Source: Amblyornis subalaris (lineage: Eukaryota > Chordata > Aves > Passeriformes > Ptilonorhynchidae). Taken from it: a stretch of 64,000 nucleotides of DNA. The stretch is from the NCBI GenBank assembly GCA_018881555.1, contig JACAXG010000517.1:22284-86283 (forward strand), written 5' to 3'. A program made the translations under genes and the position numbers. Positions 27,901 to 42,900 of the stretch are shown here, piece by piece. The notes under the pieces are model-generated. The model was not told the DNA's origin, did no database searches, and was given only the letters and a program-made list of their open reading frames with translations. The first letter of the stretch is position 1; every line of letters begins with the position of its first letter.

Positions 27901-30900
27901 ATTGGTGCTCAGGATTGCCCTGATCCAGAATCCTGCACTTGGCCTTGTTGAACTTCCAGAGGTTTGTACAGGCCCATCTCTCTGGCCTGTCCAGGTCCCT
28001 CTGGATGGCATTCCTTGTCTCCAGTGTGTCCACCATGCCACACAGCTTGGTGTCATTGGCAGACTTGCTGAGGGTGCTCCCAACTGTCCATATCACTGAC
28101 ACAGATGTTAAACAGCACCAGTCCCAATACTGCCCCCTGAGGAGCACCACTTGTCACTGCTTTCCACTTGGATATGGAGCTGTTGACAGCAACTCTGAGT
28201 GCAACCGTCCAGCCAATTCTGTATCCACAAAGTGGTCCATCTGTCAAATACATGTCTCTCCAGTTTACAGACCAAGATGTCATGCAAAACAGTGTGAAAT
28301 GCTTTGCAGAAGTCCGGGTAGATGACATCAGTTGCTCTTCCCTTATCCACCACTGATGTAATCCCATTGCAGAAGGCCTTTGTCTTCATTAGTTTGTTCT
28401 GGTGTCATTGTTAGTGGTTGCTGGTAATTAATTGTTTGTTCATCTATTTTTGCCTTTTTTCCTTAAAAACTAATGAAGTTGAAATCAAGAATTTTGTTGT
28501 AATACAGATAAATAAATGGAAACCCATAATCTTTCTTTGCTCCCTAGCTTTCCAGTAAAAAAATGATCTGCAGATGGCAATTATTACATTATACTATATA
28601 CATAACTGTGCCGTTATTTAGTGTGAGAGAGACATTCATGGATTTTCAGCTATAATAATTTTTTTTAAAGTAGTGTTTTTTTGCAAGTTTGATCCGTGTT
28701 TCACAATCTGTGAGCCCGTAAAAATACTTCTTGTCTCCTTTCATTATCCATTCAATAAATTTGAACTTTTTACAGGGCCTAAAAGAGGTTTGCATTTTTA
28801 AAAATATTGAAAATTGGTGCCTCCAACCCATCAACTCTTTCGATTAAATGTTAACAGTACTTTACAATGTTTATTATCAACAGTTGCTGTTGGTCAGCCA
28901 TCATTGGCTCTTGCACATATGCATAAATTATTTGTCTTTTGTACCTCTTGTCATTTTAGATATAAGAAAAATACATAAGTGTTTTTAATAAAATGGTGCT
29001 TCCATGGACGACAAGATTCAGAAAAGGACAGGTGTAATATTCCTATTCTGTTTCTTACCCTCACCAAATGCAAAAATTGACAATTTGGTCAGTAATCAGT
29101 AATGCTGATTAAAAAAAAAGAGTTTGGTCTGTAGATTTTTTGAGTTGCTGAAAACCTACTTTACTTTATTTGCCCATGCAGGAAAAAATAGTCTCAAGGC
29201 TCCTGGTAACTCCAGTCATGGGAAATAGTAAAGTCGTACATGTCATGTGGAGACATTAATTAAGGATTTTTTTTGTCATTTTGAAATTTTTTCTGGGAAT
29301 GTTGTTAAGTACACTAAGTTGACAAATTTATCAGTGAGTTAGGACTGCTGTAATGTCAGGATCACTACTTTTTCACAAGGTAGCACATACCATAAAAAAA
29401 TATCCTGGCATCCTTCTCACTGTGCTGACAATCCATTTCTGTTCTGAGGGAACACATTTGGGAGCTCTGCCTGTTAGCAGAGATCATGAAGCATTAAAGC
29501 TTCAAGTCAGTAAATGTCAAAAAACCAAATTTTACCTATCCTTTAATTCAGCTGATTTCTGATTCAGTGAACTCATCTGAATTATTGGTTATTTTATTAG
29601 AATAAGGTTTTATGTGGCTGTCTGTTGGCAGTGATGGGGGGTTAGTGCAAAGTTTGGTGTGAATTTTTCACATGATGTTAGGCCTTTTGTAATTGCTTAT
29701 TGTGAGCATTTTAGTCCTAAATGTCTGTGAAATGTACTGCTTATTTGTTTTTTCCAAAGCACGAATGCAAGAGCATCAGAGTGAGCTGCACCACAACTGA
29801 AAGGTGGTGCTGATAGTGGTAATGTACCATTGTGCTCAATCCATGTTAGCATTCCTATTTAGTTAGTGTGTAGTGTTAAAGTGCATGTTTACTATCTAAT
29901 GAAGAAACGTACCAAATGAACAAGATAAAGCAGTGGGGAGAAAAGAGGGTTAAGAATAATTGCATTACTCTGAAAAAGTTTTAGAAACAAATGAATCCTT
30001 TCCCAGTGTTTGAGAGGCGAAACAAGGGCCATGGAGTATTGAAGTTTGCTTTGATTAAAGCTACTGGCATTTTATGTGGTTAAATAATGAACTCTGCTTT
30101 GAAAGAAAGACTTGAAACAGTGCTGGGTGTGGTATTTATTTTTTCCATGGATTTGTTTGATAACATAGTAGTTTACAGCATGTATAAAAATACTTTTCTA
30201 GGACACTAAACAAGTAACAAAGTAGATAGAAATAAACACTGAAAATAGTTAATACTGATTTTTGAACAGCTCTGCAGGGCATCTTTGAGCTTTTTTTTCA
30301 CAGGGAAGTGTAACAAAGCAAGAATTTATTTTATGTTCTTATAAATTATTTTTGTTATGTTTTCTTTAAATGCTGTGAATATTTTAGTGATGCTAACACT
30401 TGTGGTTAAATGCACAAATAGCCTGAAGTGTCACAATTTCTCAAAGACTGCGTCCACCTATAATTCTACACAGAAGGCTGACTGAGGAATGAGCTTAGCT
30501 TATCAACGCTGACAGTATCCAAGGGATTCCAAAAAGTATTTTTGTAAAGGAAGGGAGACCACTGCTGTATTTCAGAAGTTAATGGAAGAAATTAAGTGTG
30601 AATATCTGTGAGGATTTTTATGAGAAGCTGGGCTTGGGGCAGATAAAGAAGTCTTCAAAGTCTTGCACTGTAGAGCTGTTTTTGATGAGGAGCTATAAGC
30701 TGAAAAGCTGTACCAACAAATGTATCTTAATTGCTGTCCTAGATGTCTGTTTTATTTTGCCTGCAAAAATTGGGTCCTTTTATGACCAACAAGCTGCCAA
30801 AGCTTCTGTGGGCTTCTAGTCTCATCTGCCTGCATAGATTTTCAATAATTATGTATATCTAAGTTGCAGACTTGTTTTAGAATGCAATTTACTGATTTTT

Positions 30901-33900
30901 AATGGTCTGGACAGTTATAAGGAAGCAAGTTTTATTGAAAAAGTCTCTTAATGCAAGTGGAAGACTCGTAGCATTCATAAAAATATCTTAGACAACATCG
31001 GTAGATATAACAGGGCAAAAGCTAGGCTGTGAACTATCTGAAAGAGTCAGTAAGGTGAAGTACTGTTGGGTCCACTTGAATTTTCTCGCTACAAGCAAAC
31101 AAATCAGTTGCAGCCTGACATTTAGAGTTTTTTGGAACTGCAGGAGCAAAGCAATGTCCATTTCATTAACTTAAGTAGGAAGAATATATTAATTAGGTGA
31201 TAGTCATCAGAAAATGCAGTAGTATGTATGATGGAGTCTACTATGACAAAAAAATATTGCATAGCTTTAAAACACCTCAAAATAGAAAAAACATAGTGAG
31301 ATGTGCTTTATGCTGATAAAGTAAATAAAACCTGTTCTTCAATTACATAAAAACATAACCTTATATGTTATTTATATTTAGGAAAGGTTTGAGATATTTA
31401 ATATCTTTATTGGGGGTATATTTTTCTTTTAAGACAGGAAATGTTCTTTGTTTTCTAAAGGAAAAAAGATCTTTTTGTCTGAAAATTCTGGGTGCTGTAA
31501 AATGTATTACCTTATTTTTTCTCCTTAGAGTCACATTAAGCATCTTAACCTGTGATGATTTCTTGGGTTTAAGTTCAGAACTTCAGTAAGAAACCATATC
31601 CCTCTTAGTTTACAGGGAGAATGTGTGTGACAAAAGATGTGATTCTTTGAAGCTGTCTTTAAATATGTGGACTATAACTGAAATATTTAAAATGTCTAGT
31701 CTTCCAAAAATCTTAGCTGAATCTTCTTGAAAGTTCTTGAATGTGTCTGTGCATTTCTTTCATCACTGCATACTTGCATGGTCTACCTTCAGCAGGTGCA
31801 TCATGTACCATGCGGTCAGGCAGAGCCACATGTTAGAGATACTTACATTTATAGACTAGAATTACGCAGTTCTGCTGCTTCTTAGTACTTTTTCCACATC
31901 CCCTCTACAATTTTCACAAGACTGCCACTTTCAACACAATTTGGTGGAAAAGGAGACTGTAGAAATGAGGAGTTTGGTAGAGAAAGAAGAAGCACCCAAA
32001 CTAATAATATCTTGCCAGGGAAAGCCAGTTGAAGTGATGTAAGCTACTCATTTGGAGAGTCAGCAAACACCTGAGTATGTGTGTGTATATATTGTGTATG
32101 TTGGCCAGCCACTTATAGCTTGTGAATAGTTAAAACCAGCCATATCTCACATCCAGTTGTTGATGCAGTCAGAAAGGAAATATGGAGTGAAGTTGAAGCA
32201 AAAGCAGGACTAGGAAAGGATGAGAAAAGGGGCTGGGAGTGTAACACTCTGCAGATTGGTTTTTTAGTTGACTTTATTTTGCTGCTCACAGACCTCGTGC
32301 TTTCATAAATGATAGCTGCAACTTTCAGTGTTTGTTGTCATACTCAGGTGTTCCAGCCTAGATTGATCTCTAAATTGAAATATTGCATTTGGTACATGTT
32401 TCCTGTCTCTTTTGAAAACTCTCGTGTTATCAAAGCAATAAAAATATTTTATAACTGATGTTTGCCACCTTTTTATTTTAGGGAAAAAATGTGATCTCTC
32501 CTCACTGTTGATTAACGTCTTAATTGAAAATAATTATTTTAAGGCTACTCAGATTATGATCCTTTTCTGCTTTGTTTTTGCTCTGTAAGCCACATAGAAA
32601 TACTGTCGCCTGAGTATAGTGTACTTGCTGTATTCACAGAGCTTGTACCCAGAGTATCAGAAAAGCCTGAGATGAACAATGTTTCCTTTGATCTGATGAA
32701 CTGAGTGCAGAGCTGGAAGCCTAGTAACGGAACCAGGGTTAGAATTGATTGCTTGTTTAGATCCTCTCTTCGTATGTTAATTTCTTCATCTGAAAAAATA
32801 CTTTCCAAGGAGGTGCTACTGATATGTTGCTACTGATAATTGTCAGTATTTCTGATGCCACTATCACCTCTACCTTTCTTTTTTTTTTAACGACTACTAT
32901 TACCATACTATAATTATCTTTTTTTAATATGATTTTTTTTTTAAAAAGGAAGATTTGGTGACGCCTTCAGCATCTCTATATAGAGGCTATATATCAGCTA
33001 GGCTTATACATCATTCTGAGGATGTAACAAAGAGTAGTCAGAAATTCAGTGATTGTTGTGGTGGAACTGTATTTATAAAATTAGATTAAAGGATGTGGTT
33101 TTACCAGTATTATTTCAGTGTTTTTCCTCAGACTGACCTGTTAAGGCCAGTTTTATTTTCTGTCCTTTATCCTCTTTTTGGCAATGAAGAGCTGACCAAA
33201 TCCCTAAAGTAAGATTTGCTTGCAGCTGTTTAGTACTAGCATGATAACTGTATCACATGGGTGTTATTTAGCTCAAGGATAACAGCCGCTCATCTTTACT
33301 CTGCATTCCTACGAGTAAGATATGCTTGAATTTGGTTTTGTTTCTTCTTTTTTAAAATGTAGAATAGGAAGTCCTTTTCTAGGGAAAAGAAGTCTTACTG
33401 TTTTATAAAATCATTTCTCATGTAAGGACAGTCAATAAAAATGGGAAGTTAGTGTTAGAAACACTGAAGTTGAGAAATTGTATTTTGGCTTCCTGGCTTC
33501 TAAATTTGAAAGCTTGAAATTTTTTGCTAAACATGTCACAGGATCAGATGATAGCAAGAAAAAGATTGCTTATATGTTTGTGTACATACAAAATTGACCT
33601 TTGTGATGCAGCTTGACATCTAAACACTAAAAGCAGTCATTTGTTTTGACAGCAGAATTAATTGAGGCTAAAACAGTCGAAATTCCACTTGTATCAAGCT
33701 GTTCATTAGGAATTGCTGTCTGGCTTTAGTGCTGTCAGAAAAATAACCTGTTCTGCTATGATTAAATAGCAGAATGATGGTCGGTCCACTGAATTTGAGA
33801 GAGAGGTTGAATAAACTTTCTACTGCGGAAACAATTCAGAAGTGACACGCTGCAAGGGGGGTCAGAATGTGCATTGATATCCAGCTGAGCTGTCAACTGG

Positions 33901-36900
33901 CACTGAGCCAGGCACGCAAAGCTTTGCCATTTGAAGCAGCATGTGAAGCATATGCAGTTTAAAAAAAATTGTCCTCCTTTCATGCATGATTTACACTCAG
34001 ACAAACTTTTGTTTTTATCAAAAACAAGTATATGGTTTGTTATTTTATTTGTAACTACAGGTACAGATTTATGGAGCATTTTTAAAAGCTTTTGCTTGAA
34101 ACAGATATGTTAATGTTTATATGTGTGCATGCATGTGTGTAAACTGATTCCTCAGGTTGCAGGAAAGGGCAGTTTTGGGGCGGTTTCTGAGTGTCTGAGA
34201 GTTATTCCAGTTACTGAAAATTAAATGCAGTTAATACCAATTTAATGTTTCTTTCTGTCAAGCATGCCCCTCTTAAACCAGAAAGGAGACAGTTTTCAAA
34301 AGCAGATGCAAATGTAAAGCAGTTTTTATTTGATTTGTTGACTTCTTGATTTGTTTACCTTTTTAACTCTGTGGGATTTTCCAGTTCATTGATATACTTA
34401 CTGGGGGCACTTTGTGAGGGTATGACATAATATTATGTTTTCCTTCCTAGTAATATTAGTTGACTTTCATATTTGACTTGTTTATTTAAGAATCCAAACA
34501 GTAAAACCTTCTTTTTCCTCTCACTTGAGGAAAGTGCAAATTATTTTATTGTTTTGACATTAGCAAATCATTCTCCCAATGTCTCCCTCACAGACATTTT
34601 GTGTAAGAGTTACACAGACAGGCTAGAAAACCTATATCTAGGATTTTGTGGAGAGAATTTTTATCTGCTTTTTTCAAAGTAGCAGGTATAAAATAGTAGT
34701 TTCTGTGCTTGCCTTGAATATACTCTGAAAATACTGTTCCCATAGATGTGGACTAAATATGTAGGAGATGCTATAATAAATTTACAGTGCAATTATATAA
34801 TCTCCATTTGTCTTTCAGTAAGAACAGTCTCTCCTTATTGCTAGCCATATACGTTGCCTTTAGTGGCTTGAAAGCCCACATACTCACGTGCCACTTGTAA
34901 CATGAAAAACTGTACATGTAGTTAGTTACTGAACAGCCTAGGAGATGCATCCTGAGATACAGACTCACTCACTGATGCTTAATTTATGCCAGTGTCACTT
35001 CTTGTAAATTATGAGATTAGTGAAAATAAAAATTTTCCGTTTATTCAAATTACCTTTTTGCCTTTTCTGTTCTAGCAAATTAAAGCCTCTTTATTGTCAA
35101 GAGCCTAAGAACTCCTGATGTATTTCAGTCTCTTGTCAAATAGCAGCTGTCTGCCTCCATGTGTTTCTGAAACCATCATCCATTTGCCTTTTCTTCTTGT
35201 CCTTATCTGTCCCAGCTGGTAGAATGAAGTGAGCATTCAAAAACTCTGTGCAGCTTGCAGTAATGCTTGGTGGGAATTTTTGCATACATGAGAGGAGCTC
35301 ACTGATTTTTGATGCCTGCTCCCTTTGTAGAACACTACATTCTCGTTAGCATCTTGATAGGTAGGTATGTATTCTTAAGTGATTGAAATCCCACTAGATA
35401 CTCATATCTGCTTCTATTAAAAAGGCTAACCTTCATTTATGCACTGTATTTATTAATTTTTTCTTTTCTATGCATGTACAGTATCAAATACATGCAAGTC
35501 CATGCAGAAGTATTTGAGGTGTTTAAACCAATGTTACCAATATATGGATTAATGTAGCAACAGGCAGATTAGACTTAGAAGTTGCGCTCTCCACGCAACA
35601 GTACATTAAATCAAAGACCTTTGCAAGGATTGGACTAGATCTCAGCTGTAACTTTTTATTTACTCCGAAAAATATCTTAAAATTTCTTTTTGGTATTTAC
35701 GGTACTGCTATAGTCTTAGAATTTGGTTTTGTTCGTATCAATCCTTGAGAATAGGCTTCCTTCTCAATTTACATTGTTGTCTTTTTATGGGAAAAAGAGC
35801 AAAGGAAATTTTAATGCTTTGGTTGCAATGCTGCCGAATAGCAATATTATCAGCATTATCACCTGCACTGCAGTATAGCAACATTTAGATGGTTCTTTCA
35901 GTGCCTTAGGCTACCGTTTGGTGTGGACTCTAGAGACTGTTTCAGGGAATGACTTCAGTTCCCAACATCAGCACTACTTCTTAAATGTGAAGCACTGCTT
36001 TCCTTTCTTTGGATGTTGCAATGGGCAGTGGATCTGTTTACTTGCACCACAAATTTTAACCATTACAATCTTCCAGATTTTGAGCTGAAATTCTTGTTGG
36101 TGTTAAGCCTTTGTCTACACTACAATCATTGGGCACAAGTCTGTTCAGAAGATCTTTTGCCTCATAGAGTTAGAGCATCCACCTTAAAAAATTTTGTGGT
36201 GTTGTTACAAAAGTTATTGTGATATCAGGACGTAAGTTTGCATGCTTTGACTTCCATCTGTGTATTACATCTGTCTGGCAATCTCCATTAATGCCAGTCC
36301 ACAGGTAGTTCTAGACTATAGCAACTAATGATTAAGGAATCAGAGAGATAGACATTATGGTATTTCAGCGGAGAAAGCTTTTCGAGTTGGGGGTTTTTTG
36401 GGAGATTTTTTTTCAATGCTAGTGCAGATGCTTTAGTTTCCATACATACAAGGACAGTGGGCAGTGCTGGAGAACTTCTTAGGAAACCGTCTGAATTCCT
36501 TATTGATTCTGTGCTCCCATAATAGTATGTGTGCCTGAGGCCTTCTGTCTGGCTAGGAGACTGCGGGTGGTTCTATCAGAGGACAGTGTGGTCACAACAC
36601 ACAATTCTGGCTGGCCTCCTGTATTATTGCCTCTTTGGACGCAAAGACATCTGTCCACAGGAGACTCCAGCTGTTTTACAGGCTACTGAAAGCTCCTCAC
36701 AGTTATCCTGTTTTCTAAACTGGTACACTATAGAATGCCACAGGAAATGTCTATTTCTGAAATGTTACTTTGATTTAAAAATACTGTGCCCAAGGCAAAA
36801 TATGGTACTCTTTATGGCAGACATATAGGAAGCAGAACTGTTGGGAGGTCTGAAGTTACAGAACAAAACTTGTAAGAACATTAAAAACCGGTGCAAATTT

Positions 36901-39900
36901 CACTCTGCTCCATTCAAAAGGGCAAACTGTATGAATTTGTCTTTGCTGTAAGCAAATAACGCAGCATGTGTTATACTGAGGGTCTGGGTTAAATGCAAAC
37001 TACAAAAAGAGCATGTATCTTTGGGCATTGAAGAAAATGCTGAACTTAATTTTTTAATGTTTGTGGAGTAATTAGGGACAGCCACTGACATAAATTTCTG
37101 GAATTCCAAAGGAAGAAGGGCCCTATACAAATTTGAATTAGGTAGGAATAATAAGTTAGGATCAAAATATGTTTTTGAATTGTAACTGGTTCACGTGATA
37201 TTTATGCGTTTCTGCACTAAGGATGAATGTGTCTTCAAATAAAAATTTTAGCAAGCTGTAAAAAATCCACCTTTAGAGGCAAGTGGATTAGGCAAGCATA
37301 ATGGACAAGATAGAGGAACTTGTATGTCTTGTTAAAGAAAATCTTTCCTTACTGCTTATTTTAGAAGTGAAAGATAAGATACTGATCTGAAATATGGACA
37401 AACTATACTTGAGCGTTGATAATTTCATTTAATCATTAGTGTAAAAGTCTTAAAAGTCAGGGGATCACTCTTAGTAGCTGGAAAGGGTAAAGAAAACGAT
37501 GGAATTCTGAAAAAACTTGTGTATTTTTTTCCTCTGAAAATACATTTAAGTCTCAGTTGTTTATAGGTTTCTTGCTTTTGGGGATGAGTGTTTGTAGTTT
37601 GTTTGGTTTGTGGTGTTTTTTTTTTTTTTCCTAGTGAAATGGGAATATGTATAGAAGCAAGAAACGGAAGTAGTTGAATCATTAGCAAAGTGGTGAAAAA
37701 TGTGTTGTCTGAAGTGTAGTGCTGAAGAAGTAATGGATGTGTTTTTCAGCTTCTACTTTTTATGGCATTTTTCTGAATTTTTTGCTTAATATCCTTTGAA
37801 CAATAGAGTTTAAATTAGTAAAATAAAATGTTTAATTATGAATGATTAAATCAGTGTGGAGATGTACACATGTACAGTTCTCTAAATCAGTTTTTCTGAA
37901 TTTTTTTTTCTCTTCTTTTGTTTTGCAAGATACCCAGGTTTGCTTCTTTTTGGAGCATGCCAACTTTGTTTTACTGTAAATTTAGTGGAGAGCAAAGGAG
38001 AAAGGATTGGAAGACCAGCTTAAAATGCCCATGTATTTACAATGTGTAAGAGATTGAGAGAGCTGTTAGGAATTTGCATCTTGTCTGGTTATATTGAATA
38101 ATTAGACTTGCATTTGAAATTATTTAATAATTGAAATTTAAAGGGCTGTTAAGATTGCCACTTGAGATTTGTCTTTTAATATTCTGCTTTCAAGAGCATC
38201 ATTTGGAGGCCAGACAATTACATTATGATAAGTGGGATATTCATAGGTTCTAGGCCAAGATTCTCATCCCGCTGCTAGTTCTACAAAGACTGATTGGGAA
38301 AATTTTGAAGACTCAGTCTTAATTACAATAAATATAAGTCAATACTTTGAACATGCCGTAATTTTAAAAAAGTCATTAGAAGTATTTTTTCCCTCTGGCT
38401 TATCTGTAATGTATCTGTATATAAATTTGTGTGCACGCCATCAAAATTATTACAGAAAGGTAAGTAATAACCTGGGTTATTACAGTGCTAGCAAGCTAAA
38501 CTTTTTCCTCTGTGGGTACAGCTACAAGCTGATCAAACATGGACTGGAAGAAAAGGTGCCTGCCTGCATGTGCTCTCTGTTTTCTTTGCACTTCCACAAA
38601 TGCTGGTATGATTCTGCCATTCCCTGAACAAGGTCCTATGGACACTCATGCTGTTTCCTGTACACTTGCGCCCTGAAATGGCTCATAGTGGGGTTAAATA
38701 AATTCTAGACCTGGCCAGATTGAATAACTGAGGGTTAGGACATCAATTTGCAATGGCAATTGGCTGTTACTTTGTGTCAACTGTAATGTAAGAAATTTCT
38801 TTAGATATAGACCTTAACTAGTGTTCTCTTTTTTTTTTTTTGTCTTGTTGAATCTTAATGATTTTTTTTTAAAAAAATTATCTTCTTTATTGCTGTGTTT
38901 AAGGTTCTACATGCCACTTTTAACTGTGTAAACAATTGGCCATGGAGAGGAAGCACTAGAATTAGCAATGCCGAGCTAGCAAAAGTGTGACTTTCAAAAC
39001 TGGTGCTGTGCTCTTCTCCTTTTTCATTTTTACTTATTCAATTCTTGTTCATTAAAAGAAGATAAACTGAAAACCTTACACTGATGCCATATTATAGATG
39101 CAATTTTGAATGGGAAGAGGACATCAATTAGATCTTTTATGTGGTTGTAATAGCATAGGCAATAGAATTACAGGTAGATGATGCTTAGTATTTTAATTTT
39201 TCAGCATGAAAGAGTGAAAATATTGCTTTACATATGTGATTTTGCAGTATCTGTGGCCATTGGCAGAGTAATTGTGCCTTTCAGTTACCACCTAAATTTG
39301 TGATTAGATTATCGCATATTTTCAGGAAATACTAGTTGTCATTAAAATAGATTAAAATTGACCTAATATTTATCTTTATTGTCATTTCTTTAAGGCCCTA
39401 TTGAATTTGAAGAATGTAACACATCCAGTGTAGTTGAAGGTGAGTTGCCATAGCATAGTTATTTATGTGGGAATGGTGTAAGGACCTGAACTGTGAAGCA
39501 AAGGGTACTCAGTGTGTGAATCTGTATAATTTTAAAGTGCTCCAGTAGACTAAAATGCAGTTTTCCTTTTGAGAAACAGACTTCAGTGACAGTAAAACCT
39601 ATAAAACTTTCATAAGACTAATGCATAAATGTCAGAGAATTTGTGTGTTTCTTACAAGTATCCTTTGGCTAAGGCTTTGTCTTTGTAGAGGTTTGGATTT
39701 GATTCACTTACAAATGTGTTGTAGCTTAATTTACATGTGTCAAAACATGGCCCAGGCTCTTCCCTTTGTTACCATGTTAGTTAAACCAAGCCTAATGTAG
39801 TGCTATGGTTGCAAAGTCTTTCTTTGTTGGTGCAGCTTATTTTGCTTAGGGGATTGTTTTAAGTGGTTAAGAACTGCTTTCTGTCCATAAGCTATGCATT

Positions 39901-42900
39901 TACTTGTGGGACAGAAGAGTTGACAGTATAACTACAGCATCCCAAAACTTTAAAGTTGCCAAGACTGCAGCTGAGACTTGAAATCTCTTTTGACTGAAGC
40001 AGAGAAGATCGATGTTCAGAAATTACTCTTGTACTCCATTTGCCATTGTTTTGGGCTGCATAAGGCACAGAAAGAAAATAAAGCCCAGACATTTAAAAAT
40101 AATCTTGGAGCAAATTATGTGCCTCAGTATATATGATTGACTCTACAGTTACGTGATTTGAGAAGTTTGGAGTTATTGAAAATTTGTAGGAGTAGACAGA
40201 TTCCTTATGTGCTGTGTAATTTATTTTTGTAAAGGTGAATATAATAAAGTGCTTGAATTGTCGGTTGTTTAATTTTGGAAACCAAATTATTTCTACCGCT
40301 CTGCTCAAAAGCATACTGCCAGTAGTATCATGCATCAAAACGAAATTGTAGACTAGTTGGATCAGATGCTCGCACTTAGTCATTTTTTTGGCAGTCTAGT
40401 TTGCCTCAGCAAACATTGCGAAGAAGCAGATGTGGCACTAAGTCTGAGGGAATATTTAAGTGTATTTTAATTTTAGTAAATTAAGTGGGAATGAAAGCAA
40501 ACTTTTTTCAGTCCTATAGCTATATGTAGCCACTGCTAAAAGGGAAGAAACCACAGCGGGGAGGCATGATTCCAAACTCAGTGAGAATCAGTCTTAGAGC
40601 TGGCTACAGCACTGGGAAATCATGAACTCACATCAGCTGGAAACCCAAAAGACAATCTCATTTTTAACAGGACCAAGATCCTACTTTTGAGGAAAGACAG
40701 GAGCTTGCAGCTGCTGGGAACATGCAGGAAAATAATGACAAGGTGTTGAACTGCAGTAGCTGGGGAAGGCAACATTCAGTTTCTCATCCAAGTGCATTGG
40801 CTATTCAGGATTGCCTGGAGCTAGAGCTCCTGTTAAGTTTCTGTGAGCAGAGTCCTGTTCCTCAGAACTGTGTATTAGAAAAACAGAATCTTTATACCCA
40901 ATTTGAGGATGCAAATCAGTTTTATAAGGATTTCATTACTAATGTGTTGAACCATATTTTGATTTCTTTTTTTTTTAAATGGTATGTTACTTAAAACAAA
41001 TTGACGTAATGTTCCCTTAGTTTGGCTCCATAGCTATCTCCACTGTTAAAGTTTTGTATCAGCTGTGGCAGCATTTAAAACATTGGTATTCATATGCACC
41101 TGTAACATTGCTAAATATGTGTTTCTCTCTTCGATCTTTAAATGAAAAGTGTTTGTTCCATAGGAATAAAACCAAGGAAAAGGAAGCCTTTTGGTTTGTC
41201 AGGAATAATGAAAAAAGAAAAAGATACTGAATCTGTGTAAGTATATTTCCACCCTGAAGCTTTGTCTTGTATGAAACCTAGTAACAGAGATAAAAATTAG
41301 CTGACATTTAAACAAAAAAATGGGTTTATAACACCAGTTTAAAGGAATGAGATGAATATGAAAACATCAGTTATTTACAATTTTTGTAACCAAGCATTTT
41401 AACGTAAATGACATAAAATAACTTAAGCATATTCATAGTAGTCTACTCATGTTTCATTCTTTCCTGTGCATGGGAAGTAGTTCTCCCTTCTTCTACATTT
41501 GCATATTATAGATCATGTAATTCACATTAATCCTAATAAAACAGTATCTCTGTACATCGTAAAAATACTGGATGGCTGTGTTTGCAGAATTGAAGCTTCA
41601 GTTATTCTTCTGCTAGGAGCACTTCTGTATATGCTATTGAAGGACAGAAAAATTTTTTAGTGTTTATGCAATACCTCATGAGCACACTCCCTTCTCAAAC
41701 ACCATAATTCTAGCTCGGGACTGATGTCCTACATATACCATTTGCCACATTCTTCGCATGTGCTCAGTCTCCCAGGAATTAAATCTCTCTAAAAAATGAG
41801 TTTGAATAACAGTTCTGGAATGAATTAGTCGCAGTGGCTGTATTAGTATTTATGGTCACTGTATTTCAGTGTATTTTTTTTATAATTTCTACATGTGTTT
41901 TCTCAATGAAAGTATTTAATTTAACTGAAAATAGCTTACAATTTGACAAACTTAACAATATAGAAATATTCTCAGAGGCAACATTTGCATACATACTTTT
42001 TAAAATTACTTTTAAATGTATTTTACCAGCCTTAGTTTTCTTAACATAATGCTAAAAAATTCATGACCTAAGAACAGTAGGTGCTAATAGTATTTTGTTT
42101 CAGTATTTACACACTCTACAAAAATGAATAGATTCTAAGGTCAGAAAGAAAAAAGTATGATGGCATGATATCAACCTCCTATGTAACATGTGCCATAGGC
42201 TTTTGCAGAGATTCTTGCATTAAACCATAACTTCTAAATGAACTAGAACATCACAAATAAATAACAGGAGATTCATTATGTGTTTACGTAAAATATTCTA
42301 ATACTTTTTTTATGATCTCTTTAGAGATATAGATTGCTAGTCTATATTTTGTCTGATTTCATCTTCAGCTGTTGACCCTGTTACAGGCTGGAAATGATAA
42401 AACTGTAATCAGAAACTTCTCTGCACATAGAAGTCAAGTCCTCTCTTAGTCTCTTGTTTTATTAGTCTTTAAGCTTGTTTAGTTTGTGTAGGGCAGGCTT
42501 TCCACGTCTAGAAAAACTCTCATGGTTAGTAGACTTTTCAGTTTGTCAAGGTAGTTTTTAAACAGTTGATGCCTGAACTGGTGGTGTGTCTAGTAATTGT
42601 TTTATTCAGGGAAATACCGTACATGGTGCATTCCTTGACATTGGTATACAGTTTAGCCAAGGATTTAACTTCTTCTAACCACTGCTTTGCATGATTTGGT
42701 TGTTGTAGTTTTTATCTACAATCCTTAAGTTCCCTTATGAAATCTCCATTTTCTGAAATATTACCTTATACCAGAAGCATGACCCAGTTCTCTAATTTTA
42801 AAAGAATGATCATACACCTAGTGATTTAAAAGTACTTCTGTCTACATCCTGAGGTTCTCATTTTCTGCCTCACCAACAGTTGCAAACTGTTGCATTTTCT

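Larger units (their letters stand above)
23100..39394 (+). other. Large FCHO2 intron (16.3 kb) separating F-BAR from linker exons
   Basis: Donor gtaaga, acceptor tttaag. It contains a 34-bp-period duplication at 23385-23437, a CTCF-like motif at 25418-25437 and two CR1 copies in opposite orientation (25905-26722 plus, 27285-28392 minus). From about 28400 to 39394 I see only AT-rich unique sequence with homopolymer runs and no recognisable exon, RNA or mobile element. The exons on either side join in phase as ...[17 protein letters not shown], so no coding exon is required inside. Confidence 0.85.
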
